From the NCBI GenBank assembly GCA_031841125.1, contig CM063110.1, positions 57,077,946 through 57,141,945 of the forward strand: 64,000 bases of DNA, written 5' to 3'. The translations under genes were made by a program, and so were the position numbers. This DNA comes from Acanthococcus lagerstroemiae. Its lineage: Eukaryota > Arthropoda > Insecta > Hemiptera > Eriococcidae. Of this stretch, positions 34,731-45,858 are shown piece after piece (position 1 is the first letter of the stretch; every line of letters starts with the position of its first letter). The notes beneath the pieces were generated by a model, which had not been told where the DNA came from, searched no databases, and saw only the letters and a list, made by a program, of their open reading frames with translations.

Positions 34731-36295
34731 AAACGAGCGAGTAGAAAAATCGTTACTCCCGCTACGGTGCAGTGCCACTGAAATTTCAAAAACTCGAGAG
34801 CCTTTCGAGGCTTTTGTGTGAACTTCAAACGAGTTTGCTCGGTACAGAAAAATAAAGGTAAAGTAACTTCAAGCAGTCTGGGTGAACCCGAAGTACGTAG
34901 TGCTTAAGATCCGGAGACGGGAAGTTGGGATTTTGAAAAGCGTTTCTGGGCGAGGCTCGATTTCCGTGCTCCCCTGAAATATGTAGAGAAGGTCCGGCAG
35001 CGGCGAAGAAAAAAACATAAACAAAATTTCATCAGATCGAGATAAAGTGAAAACTTGAACGGAAAATTCCCAAAATTTATGTTTAGTTCGTAAAAATACG
35101 TATAAAAATCGAGTCAACGTTCGACGTTTGTTTGGGGCACGCCGGCATATAAAGCGTTAGTCGGAGGGAAATCGAACTTCACCCTCGGAGAAAAAAACCG
35201 TAATCACTCGACGGAAAATGACGCGTAATAACGTCGCATTATTATCGAGATCTATCTTCGGCTATTTATCGCAGAGAAAGAAACTATTTTTCTTGCCGAC
35301 AAAATCGTAAAATGTTAGAGGTACCCGAATCTTGAAATGGAAATACTAACGTCGAATAAGTCTAGAAACCTGGTACCGAGAAAAGGAGCTAATTTACGCC
35401 AGTAATCTGACGAGAAAATAAAATACGTAGTTACAAAAACGCATTTGAAAATATCAAGGAGGCGCGGGGTGAATGAGAATTTGAAAGAACAAATAAAATA
35501 AGGAAAACGTAAGGCAGGAATTTTATCAACGTGGATTGACGAGTTGAGGCAGATTTGCAAACGAGCAGACCTTTTTGTGAACTTATTTTTTTTTAAAGGC
35601 GATTTAAGCAACAATAGGTACAAGACGATATGCTAACACGAATGGAGCCGGGTTAAACTTTAACGACTCAACATTTCTTCTTCATAGGATTGAAAATATC
35701 TCTTTGAACCGTAAATATAAATATGTGTAGGTACAGTAACTCGTTGCAGAATAAAGTGACCCCGAGTCCAGTACTGCTGACTGATTCATGAAAAATTATT
35801 CTCGCTCGAATTTTCATTAGATTCGCAATATGAGTCACTAGGGGTTATATTTCAAAGAAGAATTTGAAAAGGTTACGAGCATAACCCCCTCTGTGTGAGC
35901 TACCTCTGCGTGGTAAGAAGACTTACAGAAAAACTAAAGGCACATTGGAGAAGAAAGATTCTGGTAGTTAAATCCTGATAAAAGCTAGTGGAAAGTACAT
36001 CAGTATTCTTCTCTGGAGATGCTTCTCCACCACTGCAATTACGATGGCAACTCTTAAGGTAAATAATAATTCTGGACGTAAAAAGTCTCCAATTCGGATG
36101 TCCGCGCGGAGACTACCTCGTGAAAAACTATCAGAATAATTGAGAATAGGGACATGGAGTATACGGACACCAAATGAGGTAGGCAAATTAGAAAACTTAA
36201 AGAGATGAAAAGATTTTTTATTTTATTTCATTATCGAGCCATGGAGTACCCTCTTGGGCTATGGGCTCGAAAACAGTTGTTGTAAAATTTTTAAT
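34731..36295. other. Ordinary non-coding DNA after the artefact
   Basis: Normal base texture with moderate CpG content resumes here. Two minus-strand frames, 35315-35623 (102 codons) and 34869-35117, carry no motif I recognise. No element ends were found. Confidence 0.4.
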
Positions 36296-36880
36296 ATATG
36301 TGGCAGTTTCTATTAAGAGAGGTAACTTTGTCGATGGATCGAAGTCTCAGAAAACGCAAAAAAAGAAAAACAAAATTTTTTGGTCGAAAAAATCAATGTT
36401 GAGATTCTGGTTGATTTCCATAGAAAAAACATCGCAATAACAAAGAGACCAAATTCACACACACGAGAGAGAAGAGGGAGAGAGACAAAGAGAATTATGA
36501 AAGACAATGAGAGAAGAATGCGAATGTCTGCGTTCGCTTCATCCGATGTTCTGAACTGTTACCACGCAGAAGAGCGAAAAATTACCTTTCCAACAAGCCC
36601 TCGTTGAGGCTGGTAACGTGATTCCGCGATGAGTTATGGCCGCTTGACGGAGTGGGAGAAAAAGGTGTGTCTGACTTTAAACGCGTTTTTCCCAAAAACG
36701 TGTTTTCACGCGTTCTCATTACACTCATTTTTGACTGCTTGTATCTCGGGAACAGAAAACGCTACAACTCTCGCCGATAGCTCGTTGGAATGGGCATTCA
36801 TTCCTCTATTACGCACTGTCCGTAACTCAAAATTCGTCGGATCGACAAAGCAACCCCTTTTTATAGAAACTGCCACATAT
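36296..36880. mobile_element. Inverted-repeat element with 40-bp arms
   Basis: Arms at 36296-36335 and 36841-36880 are complementary at 35 of 40 positions (core ATATGTGGCAGTTTCTAT and CTTTGTCGAT). The 505-bp interior has no protein I recognise; the plus-strand frame 36629-36928 runs out through the right arm. No target duplication is readable, so the terminal or internal status of the arms is open. Confidence 0.5.
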
Positions 36881-38520
36881 GTGTATGTCCATTTCAAAAG
36901 GGCCCATTTGGTCAATCGCAGTTTTTGAGATATAGCCGTTTTTGTGATCCAAGGTCAATAAAATCGATTTTCAGGTTTTTGCTTCCTCTTTAACCTCCTG
37001 TTCCTCCCATTTCGCTATCTCGCTCCGTTTCGGTTAGAATCGCGGTACAAGATGTCGGGGGAAGGGCCCATTTGGTCGTTTCATCTTTCTCCTTCCATAA
37101 ACGCTACTCCGTTGCCTAGAAACAAGTTATCAATGTCTCTGAAGTGTATGTGAGACACGTTCGGTGGCCAAATGATACCGTAATATGTAATAAAGCTGGA
37201 GTACAGGGTGATCCACAAACGATGCAACCCTACCTTCAAAAATCTGTATAAAATCACAAACGGGAGTTTGCAATCCATCTCTGTGCAGTGAAGTTAACAA
37301 AAGAGTGCAAAATGAATTTTACGACATCGCAACGAGTAAGGGTCGCTTTATACTGGCTGTAGCTGTAAACGTATTCCCGTAACTTAAAACACAAACAAAC
37401 AACCTCGCGGATCGCGAGGTAGTAACAGAGTGTTTGCCATTGGGACTGTGCAAATTGTAGAAGCGCTAGTGTAGAATAGGTTTTTATTGATAAGCGAACG
37501 ATGCTTTGACATGACTAACGTCTTCTTCTTCGTTTTCCCCCGGGAACATAAAAGCTCAGGACGCTACACGCACATCATGGAAGTTCAAGGTTTCAAACTG
37601 TGAAGCTGCAGACTGCAATCACCCGGCAGACTTTGATCAACACAGAACATACTAGAATACATTTCCATTTTCCTTTAATTCATTCCAAGCGGCAAGCAGA
37701 AATCAAACACTCTATCTTTACAAGACAAATAAATTCAAAGGACATAAATCCAAGGAATTTAAAAACTCAGTAGTTTCAACGAATATGAACTGTTAACTGC
37801 TGATAACAATTCAGAGGGACAGGAATTTTGTTTCGATTCGAATACACGAGGAATTTTACTTCCATTCAAATAAAGTGGTGTTCTCGCTTCAAAAAACGCA
37901 CATTAATGTGTTCTCACTCCTCATTACAATGTTTATAAGACGAAAAGACATTAGCTCCATGCTCCACTCCTGTGAATTCGTGAACCGTTAATGCGAGAAA
38001 GATAATCTGTCATTTCAAAAACAAAACGTGATCTGCCAATTATTTATTCACGTTTTTCGTTAATTCCGCTACACGATTATAATAGAAGTTCAAATTCGTG
38101 GTTGAAGGCATGTTGACGGTTTTGGATGATTCCTCGATCCTGATAACGAACAGTCGAAAGTAAATAGTCAAATGAGAAACGAAATATTCGTGAAAGCCCT
38201 CTGAAACAGAATACCAAAATTACCACTTACTTAATACTGCTAACATATTTATGAGACATAACTTACATCGCATATTATTCCTCGGAAAATTTCCAGATAA
38301 GAGTACCACAGAATGTTGCATGTACTTGGTTCGATTCGAGTACATTATACACGCTAATTCAACTGAGAACCCATTTCATATAAAGAACAAACAATACACT
38401 TACCTCTTCTAAATCCAGTTAATGTCTTCACTTTCTTTGAGGAAATAGTTCCTTTTGTAGAACAGTACGCGTCGCACAACTGTCATGAGTAAAATACGAA
38501 ATTACGAAATAAAACGTAAG
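36881..38520. other. Non-coding stretch
   Basis: Contains GAGTACAGGGTGATCCAC near 37199 and otherwise unremarkable DNA. No gene or element could be supported. Confidence 0.4.
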
Positions 38521-38710
38521 CAAAAGTTGCATTTGTAAATCGAACCACACGCCTCCGCCTTAAGACGATCTAACATTCTAAACGCAACTGAGCTAAAACT
38601 GAACTATGAGCTGTAAACAATTCAGTCGTATTTAAAGACAAAAATGATGAGGATGATGATGAAAATTCGATTGCAATAGGGTGCTTGCAGCGCTGCGCGC
38701 GGGCAAACAC
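38521..38710 (-). repeat. Repeat K copy 1 with tRNA-like segment
   Basis: The portion 38583-38708 is repeated at 45740-45858 with shared CAACTGAGCTAAAACTGAAC, CAATTCAGTCGTATTTAA and GGGTGCTTGCAGCGCTGCGC. On the minus strand the adjoining 38590-38535 reads like a tRNA: TAGCTCAGTTGCG as A box, then GTGTGGTTCGATTTA as B box. The second copy lacks the B-box half. A CAGCGCTGCGCGCGGG segment makes this locally GC-rich. Confidence 0.7.
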
Positions 38711-38929
38711 CCTAAAAAGTTGAAACAACTATTCATACTGAACCTGACGGTAACTTATATATGCCCGTAACTTAGAAGTTAAATCAGATCCAACTTCTAC
38801 GGCTTATTGTTGAAAGAGTGAACGTCTGCCAATGGTTCCAAAAGTTTATTGCCAGACAAATTGACGTTTTGGACACCGCTTTTTTTAATGATGAGGCATG
38901 GTAAAAAGAAAAATTTTATGCTACTTCAT

Positions 38930-40770
38930 CAGGAAGGCAATGTTTACGTTGGTATTTTACAGACGACAAGAAGTGCCTATCATTCATCAAATGCTAACAA
39001 AACCTGCATGTAAAGTAATCGTCCTTCAATGTAAAGCGTGTTTTTACATGAAAAAATTGCTGGCCAGTAATTTTGTATCGGGGAATCGAACCCGCGTCCA
39101 TTGAAACATTTGACTGAAATGCAGCGATCATCTCTAACCAGGCAGCCACGGGGCGAACCATGAAAGGGCGACTTAAGAATGTATTTAAATATTCACAATG
39201 TAGTACAGCTGTTACCATTCGTTGTCAACCGTCGTTACGTTTTTGCTGGCCACTACCTGTGTATGCTGTTTGTGCTTGTGAACAAACTGAAGACAAGACT
39301 GTGATACTGTACTTTGTAGTAATTAACTGAGCAAATTAAGTTTTTGAATTCATTACGTACACAAAAATCACTTGTCTATGGGTGATTCTCGGAAAAATAG
39401 ACGATTCAACGTGGACAAAAACCAAAAAAAATGAGGTTCACTTTTCAAATTTTTTTTGTTGAAATCGATACTAGGGGTATCGAGAAATCATATTCCGGTA
39501 CCGGCCGGGCTTAAATTTGATTTTGGAGGGTTGTAAAAAAAAATTGTTGTCCACGTTGAAAGACAAATTTTTCAAGTTTACATAGTGTGATAAGATGAGG
39601 CTGTACGATCACACAGCGGCACCGTGGGTTACAATCTCACGGATCACGGTTTTATGAAGTACCAAAAATTCATCTAGGAAAGTAGTCTCTGCACGAAGAA
39701 GATTTAAAGGCTGTTTCTACAGACTGCTTCTAAGTGTCGAAAGATTCACGTCCTTCAGCGTGGATACAAGAAATACGTGAGTAGCCACGTTGAATAATAT
39801 TTTATGTCCACGTTTAAGGGCAAAATCGCCTTTTCCCTTTTCCCATTGGGTAAATATGCGGAAAATATTTGATACATGTTGCTGAATGTAATGTGGCCAA
39901 CATTAGTTATATTATTACGTTTTTACAAATTCGGAGCTATAAATTCAATATGGCTGTTGATGTCCACGATGAAGGACACTTTTTTTTTAGAAACCAGGAT
40001 TTCAGCAATAAATGAGTATTTTAGCATACAAATTATCATTATTTCACAGAAGTTCTTACACAGCCTTCTAGAGGAAGTTATATGAGCATTTGAGAGAAGT
40101 TTATGCTTATAGTGGAACCCTACAGAGAGGTTTGAAAATTATCCACGTTGAAGGACATATCTCTTCCTAGACACAACTTTGAGGTATTCTAAAGGTTACT
40201 TAACTTGGTTAGAAAAAGATTGTAAGACCTATACCGTGTTGCCTCAACTTACCTCTTCAACAATGGGAAACAGTAGTTCCTGAAAATGATGTATTAAACC
40301 CTTCCAGCAAGCAAAAAGAACGGAACTAGGCCAGGTTGACACCCACGCTGATGGACATTTCAGGTGCATTTTCGATTTTCTAATGATGTTCTGCTGAACT
40401 AGGGAGAGCTTTTACCACTGTCTCCATCAGAAGAGTTCATTTCCTCAATTTTGATATATTGCGCATAGCATTCTGATAATAAGTGGCAGAGTTACAGCCT
40501 ATTTACATGAATTATCCATTTTTCGGAGAATTACCCCTATAATTCAAATAAATAAATAGATTTTAAAAAAAAAGTAAAAAATATACATCATGTCAGCGAG
40601 AAGCATTGCCGCTTCTGATCAAGTAATATAAAAAATATCTTCCACAACAAGAGCCAAAAGTGAGTTTACATGACTCGGGAATTGCTCACTCGCTACGCTT
40701 GTTCGCAAACTTTCCCTCGCTATGTAAACACCTCACTTTTGACTCTTGGTGTGTAATATACTATTATATT
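38930..40770 (-). repeat. Composite repeat H copy 2, interrupted by an insertion
   Basis: 38930-39268 matches 22376-22710 and 40590-40770 matches 22905-23010. The minus-strand tRNA-like boxes lie near 39151-39135 and 39093-39080. The right end forms a foldback: ACAAGAGCCAAAAGTGAG (about 40647) pairs with CTCACTTTTGACTCTTGGTG (about 40732-40751). A 1,157-bp element (39380-40536) sits inside it, flanked by CTAT on both sides, so this copy predates that insertion. Confidence 0.75.
39380..40536. mobile_element. 1,157-bp non-coding TIR element with CCACGTTGAAGGACA motif array
   Basis: The left end GGGTGATTCTCGGAAAAATA and right end (reverse strand) GGGTAATTCTCCGAAAAATG form terminal inverted repeats of about 27 bp. 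CTAT flanks both sides (39376-39379 and 40537-40540), a 4-bp target duplication. Variants of (T)CCACGTTGAAGGACA occur near 39548, 39783, 39962, 40142 and 40343, with inverted copies near 39408 and 39753. The superfamily is not identified; a 4-bp duplication is compatible with several, for example Sola2 or Academ. No transposase is encoded, and the frame at 39876-40085 is short and unrecognised. Confidence 0.8.
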
Positions 40771-40956
40771 CAGATTTTTTGCATTTTATTTCTAGAAATG
40801 TGGGAATTGTTATTTTTTATTCGTTTTTAATAATTTTTTTCTGCTTTGAAGGAGTTTGGAAGGGAAGTAGTTGAAGTTTCTAGAAAAAGGTCCATTTGGA
40901 CAGTGGTGTTAAATTTCCTACCTTGGTCTTCTCAGGAGGTCGAAAACAGTCTAGAG

Positions 40957-43118
40957 ATAATAATAATAATGATAATAAGAATAATGATAAACCTTTATCC
41001 AGCAGCGTGTACATACCGTAATGACAAGAATAGCTAATAATAACTATAAATAATAATGAACATAATATATTACACACTACTGCCCTTCTAGGCAAAGGTC
41101 TCTCTCAGCCTCCGCCATTCCAGTTGGTCGCGAGCCACGCTCTCGAACTGTTTGTTTTGCAAGAAGTTGACTATAGGGTCTCTCCACCTTGCCTTTTGTT
41201 TGCCTTGTTTTCTTTGTTTTATTGGGGGTCCGGGTGCTTATCTCCCCCGTCCGGCGTCCATCTTTTAGTCTCGATACGTGCCCGGCCCAATTCCAAATTT
41301 TTCTCCGCACTTTTTCCAAGATATCGAGTTTGTTTTTGAGTGAGTTTTTTATTTCAGAAAGTCTTATCGCGAATTTTTATACTTAAAATAAAACGTTCCA
41401 TATAGAATTGTGGGTAACTTCCAGTTTATTTCCTACCTTGTTTGATGGGGTCTACGTTTATGGGGGGGGGGGTGAGAATGCAGTTGTTAAATATTTGGCT
41501 TTTTTGTGTTAAAGTACAAGGGCCTTTTATAGTTGTTTTTAAAGTCCAAAATTTTTTCCACCCGAGGGATATTCTTCTGTTGACTTCTTTTGTGGTTTTG
41601 TCATCGAGGGAGATAAGTTGACCTAAATAAATTATTTCCTTAACAGTTTCTATATAGTTTCCTTCTATTATTACTTCCTCATGCTTCCTCTGAGTATTTT
41701 GAGAGAATCTTTGTTTTTGTATAATTTAATTCCAGACTAGCTTTTCTGCTTTCGCTACATAGTTCCCTTATCATTTCTTTTAGAGATTTCAAATTGCCCG
41801 CTATTAGCACCACATCGTCCGCAAATCTTAGATTGTTTAACTTTTTCCCCTTAATTTTTAAACCCTTTTTTCCCAGTATAATTGTTTAAATAATTTTTCT
41901 AAGATTGCAATAAAGATTATTGGTGATAAGAGATTCCACTGTTTTACCCCTCTTCCTATTTTAAAATATTCTCCTTTTATATCTGTGATAATTTTTGCTT
42001 TCAGGTTAGAATACATATCTGTGATTATTGATTCGAATTGTTTTGGAATGCCCTGTTCTATTTGTGCCTTTACCATAAATCCATGGTTTACTGCGTCGAA
42101 AGCTTTTTAAAGTCAATAAAGGCGAGGTAGAGATCCAGTTGGTATTCGTTGCTTTTTTCTATCAGTGTGTTAACGGTAGATAAATGGTCGATAGTCGAAT
42201 ATCCCCTTCGAAAGCCCGCTTGCTCGGATGATTGTTGACTTATTAATATATTCCTGATTCTGTTTTCTAACATTTTTGAAAATATTTTCGATATAATTGC
42301 AGATAAGCTAATCGGTCTATAATTTTCAATTTTATGTCGATCCTCTTTTTTAAATAATAGTGGAATATCAGAAAATTTCCAGTTTAATGGGACTTTCCCT
42401 TTTCTTAAGATGAAATTAAACAAAGCGGTGAGGGCCTTGATCAAAGCCCTCCCCCCTTCTTAATTTTTTCGTTGCATATTGAGTCTGTGCCTTCTGCTTT
42501 ATCATTTTTTAAACCTTTTATAACCCATTCGGCTTCCTCGTTTGAGAATTCGGGCTCATGTTGATCCGTACCGAAGATTTGTCTATTAAGTTGAGAGTTC
42601 GAGAGAGGCATCTAGTTGAGAGCAGCCTACGCCATCCTGCTCGGAGTATAATTTTTTGTAGAAAATTGATGCATGTTCGTTTATTCATTTTCTAGAATAA
42701 ATCTTTGCTTTCTCTTCGTTTGTGAAATAACTAGTCTGGTCTTTACCTACCAACATATTTTTCTGATCCTTTTTGTACTTTTCGATGTATTTAGGATGTT
42801 TTGTATGAATTCGTCATCCCTATCTTCTTTTGCTTGCTTCAGTTTGTATGTTATGAGCTTACGTATTAGTCTGAATCCAACTTTTTCGTTAGATGACTTG
42901 TTTTTGATAATTTTTTAGTCTATTTCTAGTCTTTATGAGATCTAGCATCCTCTGAGTATTTCTCTAAGAGAAAAGAGTGGTGAAGTGTTATCGTTTTCTG
43001 TTATTTGGTAGGTTGTCTCTGAAATGGTATACTCGTAATAATTTCGTTTGTGGTATCTATATCGGAGTCGGAGTGATTTTTATATTTTCTTCAAGTTCCT
43101 TGTTCAGTGGCAGTTCGT
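40957..43118 (-). pseudogene. RTE-like LINE remnant B with (TTA)n tail
   Basis: On the minus strand the linker (about 43100-42480, with NDKAEGTDSICNEKIKKGG) leads into the RT. NWKFSDIPLLFKKED..KIENYRPISLSAI (42340-42280) is followed by EQAGFRRGYSTIDHL and motif A FIDFKK, broken by a frameshift near 42090. Next come GVKQWNLLSPIIF (41950) and the catalytic LRFADDVVLIAG (41825), then a thumb with ELNYTKTKIL. The C-terminal KIWNWAGHVSRLKDGR runs 41319-41077. The element ends in a TTATTATCATTATTATTATTA-like tail at about 40957-40993. The endonuclease is missing, so it is 5'-truncated. Frameshifts and stops make it non-coding. Confidence 0.87.
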
Positions 43119-43695
43119 AATAATAATAACAGCCTTTATTGCTATGACTAGTACAACACTGCATAAGATTAAGATAACATAGGTAGATTTACATGCAAGA
43201 ACTATGTGTTATACCGAGCGAGCTCCCATGTCGCGGGCATCGGCCTCCCCTATATTTTTCCATACCTTCCGGTCTTGTGCCACCCTGCACCCTGGGGTTC
43301 CTACCCTTCTGATGATTTCACTTTCCCAGCTTGTTACTGGCCTGTCCTTCTTTCTTTTACGTCCATACGGAACCCAGAAAGTAATTCTTCTACCCCAACG
43401 ATTCTCTTCCATCCTCGCTAGGAGTCCCGCGTATTTTATTTTCAATTTTTTGACCATAGATATGAGTCCCCTGCATTTTGTCTTAGCCCTGATAGATTTA
43501 ACCCTGATTGATTTTATCCTTTCTTTTAATGTTCAAAATACTCCTTTCCATCCCTCTTTGCGTAACTGCTAGTTTTTTTGCTTTGGCGTTGGTGAGAGAT
43601 CATGTCTGTGCTCTGTACGTCAGTATTGGGAAGATACAAGCCTGCAGTTTATCGTAGTTTACAATATATTTAATTTTGGTTAAAAATCTGTATTC
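43119..43695 (-). pseudogene. RTE-like LINE remnant A, C-terminal fragment with (TTA)n tail
   Basis: Minus-strand frames give ILTY.AQT.SLT, KKLAVTQRGMERSILNIKRKDKI and then a clean 82-residue frame (43457-43209). That frame includes YAGLLARMEENRWGRRITFW, GRKRKKDRPVTSW and AQDRKVWKNIGEA. This is the C-terminal tail of an RTE-like LINE. It then runs into AATAAAGGCTGTTATTATTA, a 3' end much like that of remnant B. Similarity stops upstream near 43695, so about 570 bp remain. Its tail abuts the truncated 5' end of remnant B, both facing the same way. Confidence 0.85.
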
Positions 43696-45739
43696 GAACG
43701 TCCCAAAAGTCAACGGCCGTATAATAACTAACCAAAGTCGTTGAAATATCTTGATAAAGTTAACTGATTTCCAAAATGGAAATTCACTTTTTTTATCTTC
43801 CTAATCTGGGAAAAATCGAACCACTTTTTCTCTGATTTTGTGTACTTAATCGGTCAAATGGAACCGATTTGGGAACACTTTACATGCACTAGTTATTTAC
43901 CTCGATCTGTACTACCCAGTAAAATTATTTTCCGTTCGTAAGTTCGTAACCAGCCTTTTTTATATCTCAAGTAGGCTATATAATTTTTTAAAAAGGCAGA
44001 TCAAATACTTGGCAAATTTTCAGAAGGGCAAATCAAATATACAGACACAAAATTTCAGCAAAAAGTTGACAAAAAATTTTTTTAAGTCACAAAGAAAGGG
44101 AGGCGAACTTTCCAGAAAGAAAAGCATTATTTTCGTCCTCTAGTTACGATCTCTACAACGAACATAAGCCGCTTTTATTGACAGTCGGAAAGCAAGTATG
44201 ATTAGTACAAGTTCGTACGTGAAGAATGAGAGAAAAAATTCTCATAAAAAATGAAGCTAAATGGGCATAAAGCGCCCTGAAAAGTTTAATCGCTCAACTG
44301 GTGTAAGGTTTTCTTCTTCAACGATGCTAAATGATAAGAACGTTCATAAAAGGATTTCGCAATATACGTTTTCGGATTGAAAACTTAATGAAAGGTTAAG
44401 CTTACTTAGAAGTTGAAAGGAAAGCATTATGGAAGAAAAATTTTCAAACGGTGGTTTGACGTGATCGATCCCCGCAGTAAACTTCCTCTGACGAAAAAAG
44501 TCCGCAGAAATTAAAATATAATATAGGTCGTTTGACAACGTGTCAACTAAGAGAAGTTTATTTCTTCGTTTTCGTTTCACCGTTTTTAAAAGAGGACGGT
44601 TTTCATTAAAAAATTGAGATGCTTGGAATGAATTTTTGCGACGTTCCAGCGTCCGTCAGGTTTCCAATTTAAATAAAATTTCGAATAGGTATTACGTGCC
44701 GAAATCTATTTGACCTTTGTAATTTCTTTGATCGAGAGAAGTGAAATTTCATGGAAAGTAGTTTGATGAAATCGCTGAATAAGCCCATATCGTCGAGGGA
44801 AAACGAAGCATATGGGAGCATTGTTGCATTTAAGCCGACGGTTCGCCTGCCAACCTAATAGAAAGGCCGAGAATTTTATTTTTCCTAATTTATTTAGGCG
44901 TGAAATTTGCTATACCTCTCTATGTACTAAAAACCTATCCTCCTCCCGCTCCGCCGCTACAAAAGAAAAGTAAGACGGGGGCGGAATGCCTTGCAGGAGT
45001 AGGACAGCTACCTTGAACTCTGATAACTCGTCTCATGAGACATAATAATGCCATAATCACCCATAGATATAAGACACAGACATGAAGACAGACAAAATGC
45101 CCAACAGATTGCCTGCCTGTTGAATACTATGAAAGAAGACCAGCGGGCCAGCTACCTTGGACTTCAAGACCTCTAATCTTAAATCATAAACTCCTCCTCA
45201 TTCATGGGAAAGAAACGTGGGTGGGTAGTCTTTATCAAAAATCAAAAAAATTACAGGAGTAAACTCGCTACCATCTCCTTCACTACTCTTAAGACATACA
45301 ATAGACACAATACTTGTATATATTGCTGATATAACATAAAGACATTGAAACAGGTATAAAAATAGACAAGAAACTTAGGATATACCTCATATGAATATTA
45401 CTGATTGCTACCTTCTCCTCCCCTACTGATAAGACACGAAGACCTACATGAGACTCGAGATATTTATGTCTCATTTATGCATTACTACTAGCTAATCTTT
45501 GCCCCTCCAGGACAGAATGCAGCCACTGGGAACGGGATATGACTGCTTAACCACGTACACTGAAAGAAATGAAGGAGGAGAAAATATTGAGGCACATTTT
45601 TGGAAAAAGAGCACCAAGTTTAAGAAACGTAATCGTGTTTTCGTCCTTATTACTAGTGCTTGATTATAGCGCTCTCTGACGGATGGACGGCCCGAATAGT
45701 AAACCGACTTATCGATAGATGGCAGCAGTTGACGGAGAA
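43696..45739. other. Non-coding stretch
   Basis: Diffuse repetition of GCTACCTT/GCTACC.TCTCCT followed by TAAGACA occurs near 45008, 45162, 45268 and 45412 (spacing about 105-155 bp), suggesting a very old tandem or dispersed repeat. No gene is supported. Confidence 0.4.
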
Positions 45740-45858
45740 GGCAACTGAGCTAAAACTGAACTATGAGCTGTAAACAATTCAGTCGTATTTAATGGGGGGA
45801 AAATGAAAATTCGATTGCAATAGGGTGCTTGCAGCGCTGCGCGCGGGTAAACACCATA
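45740..45858 (-). repeat. Repeat K copy 2
   Basis: Matches 38583-38708 closely, including CAACTGAGCTAAAACTGAAC and GCAGCGCTGCGCGCGGG. It begins in the middle of the tRNA-like part, so the B-box half is missing. Confidence 0.8.

Noticed and set aside
36629..36928. 99-codon plus-strand frame as a host gene
   Set aside because: No recognisable domain, overlapped by an antisense frame of similar length, and it runs out through the right arm of an inverted-repeat element.
38521..45858. CRISPR-like or satellite array formed by the repeated segments
   Set aside because: Repeat units are dispersed kilobases apart and differ in extent, which fits transposable-element copies rather than an array.
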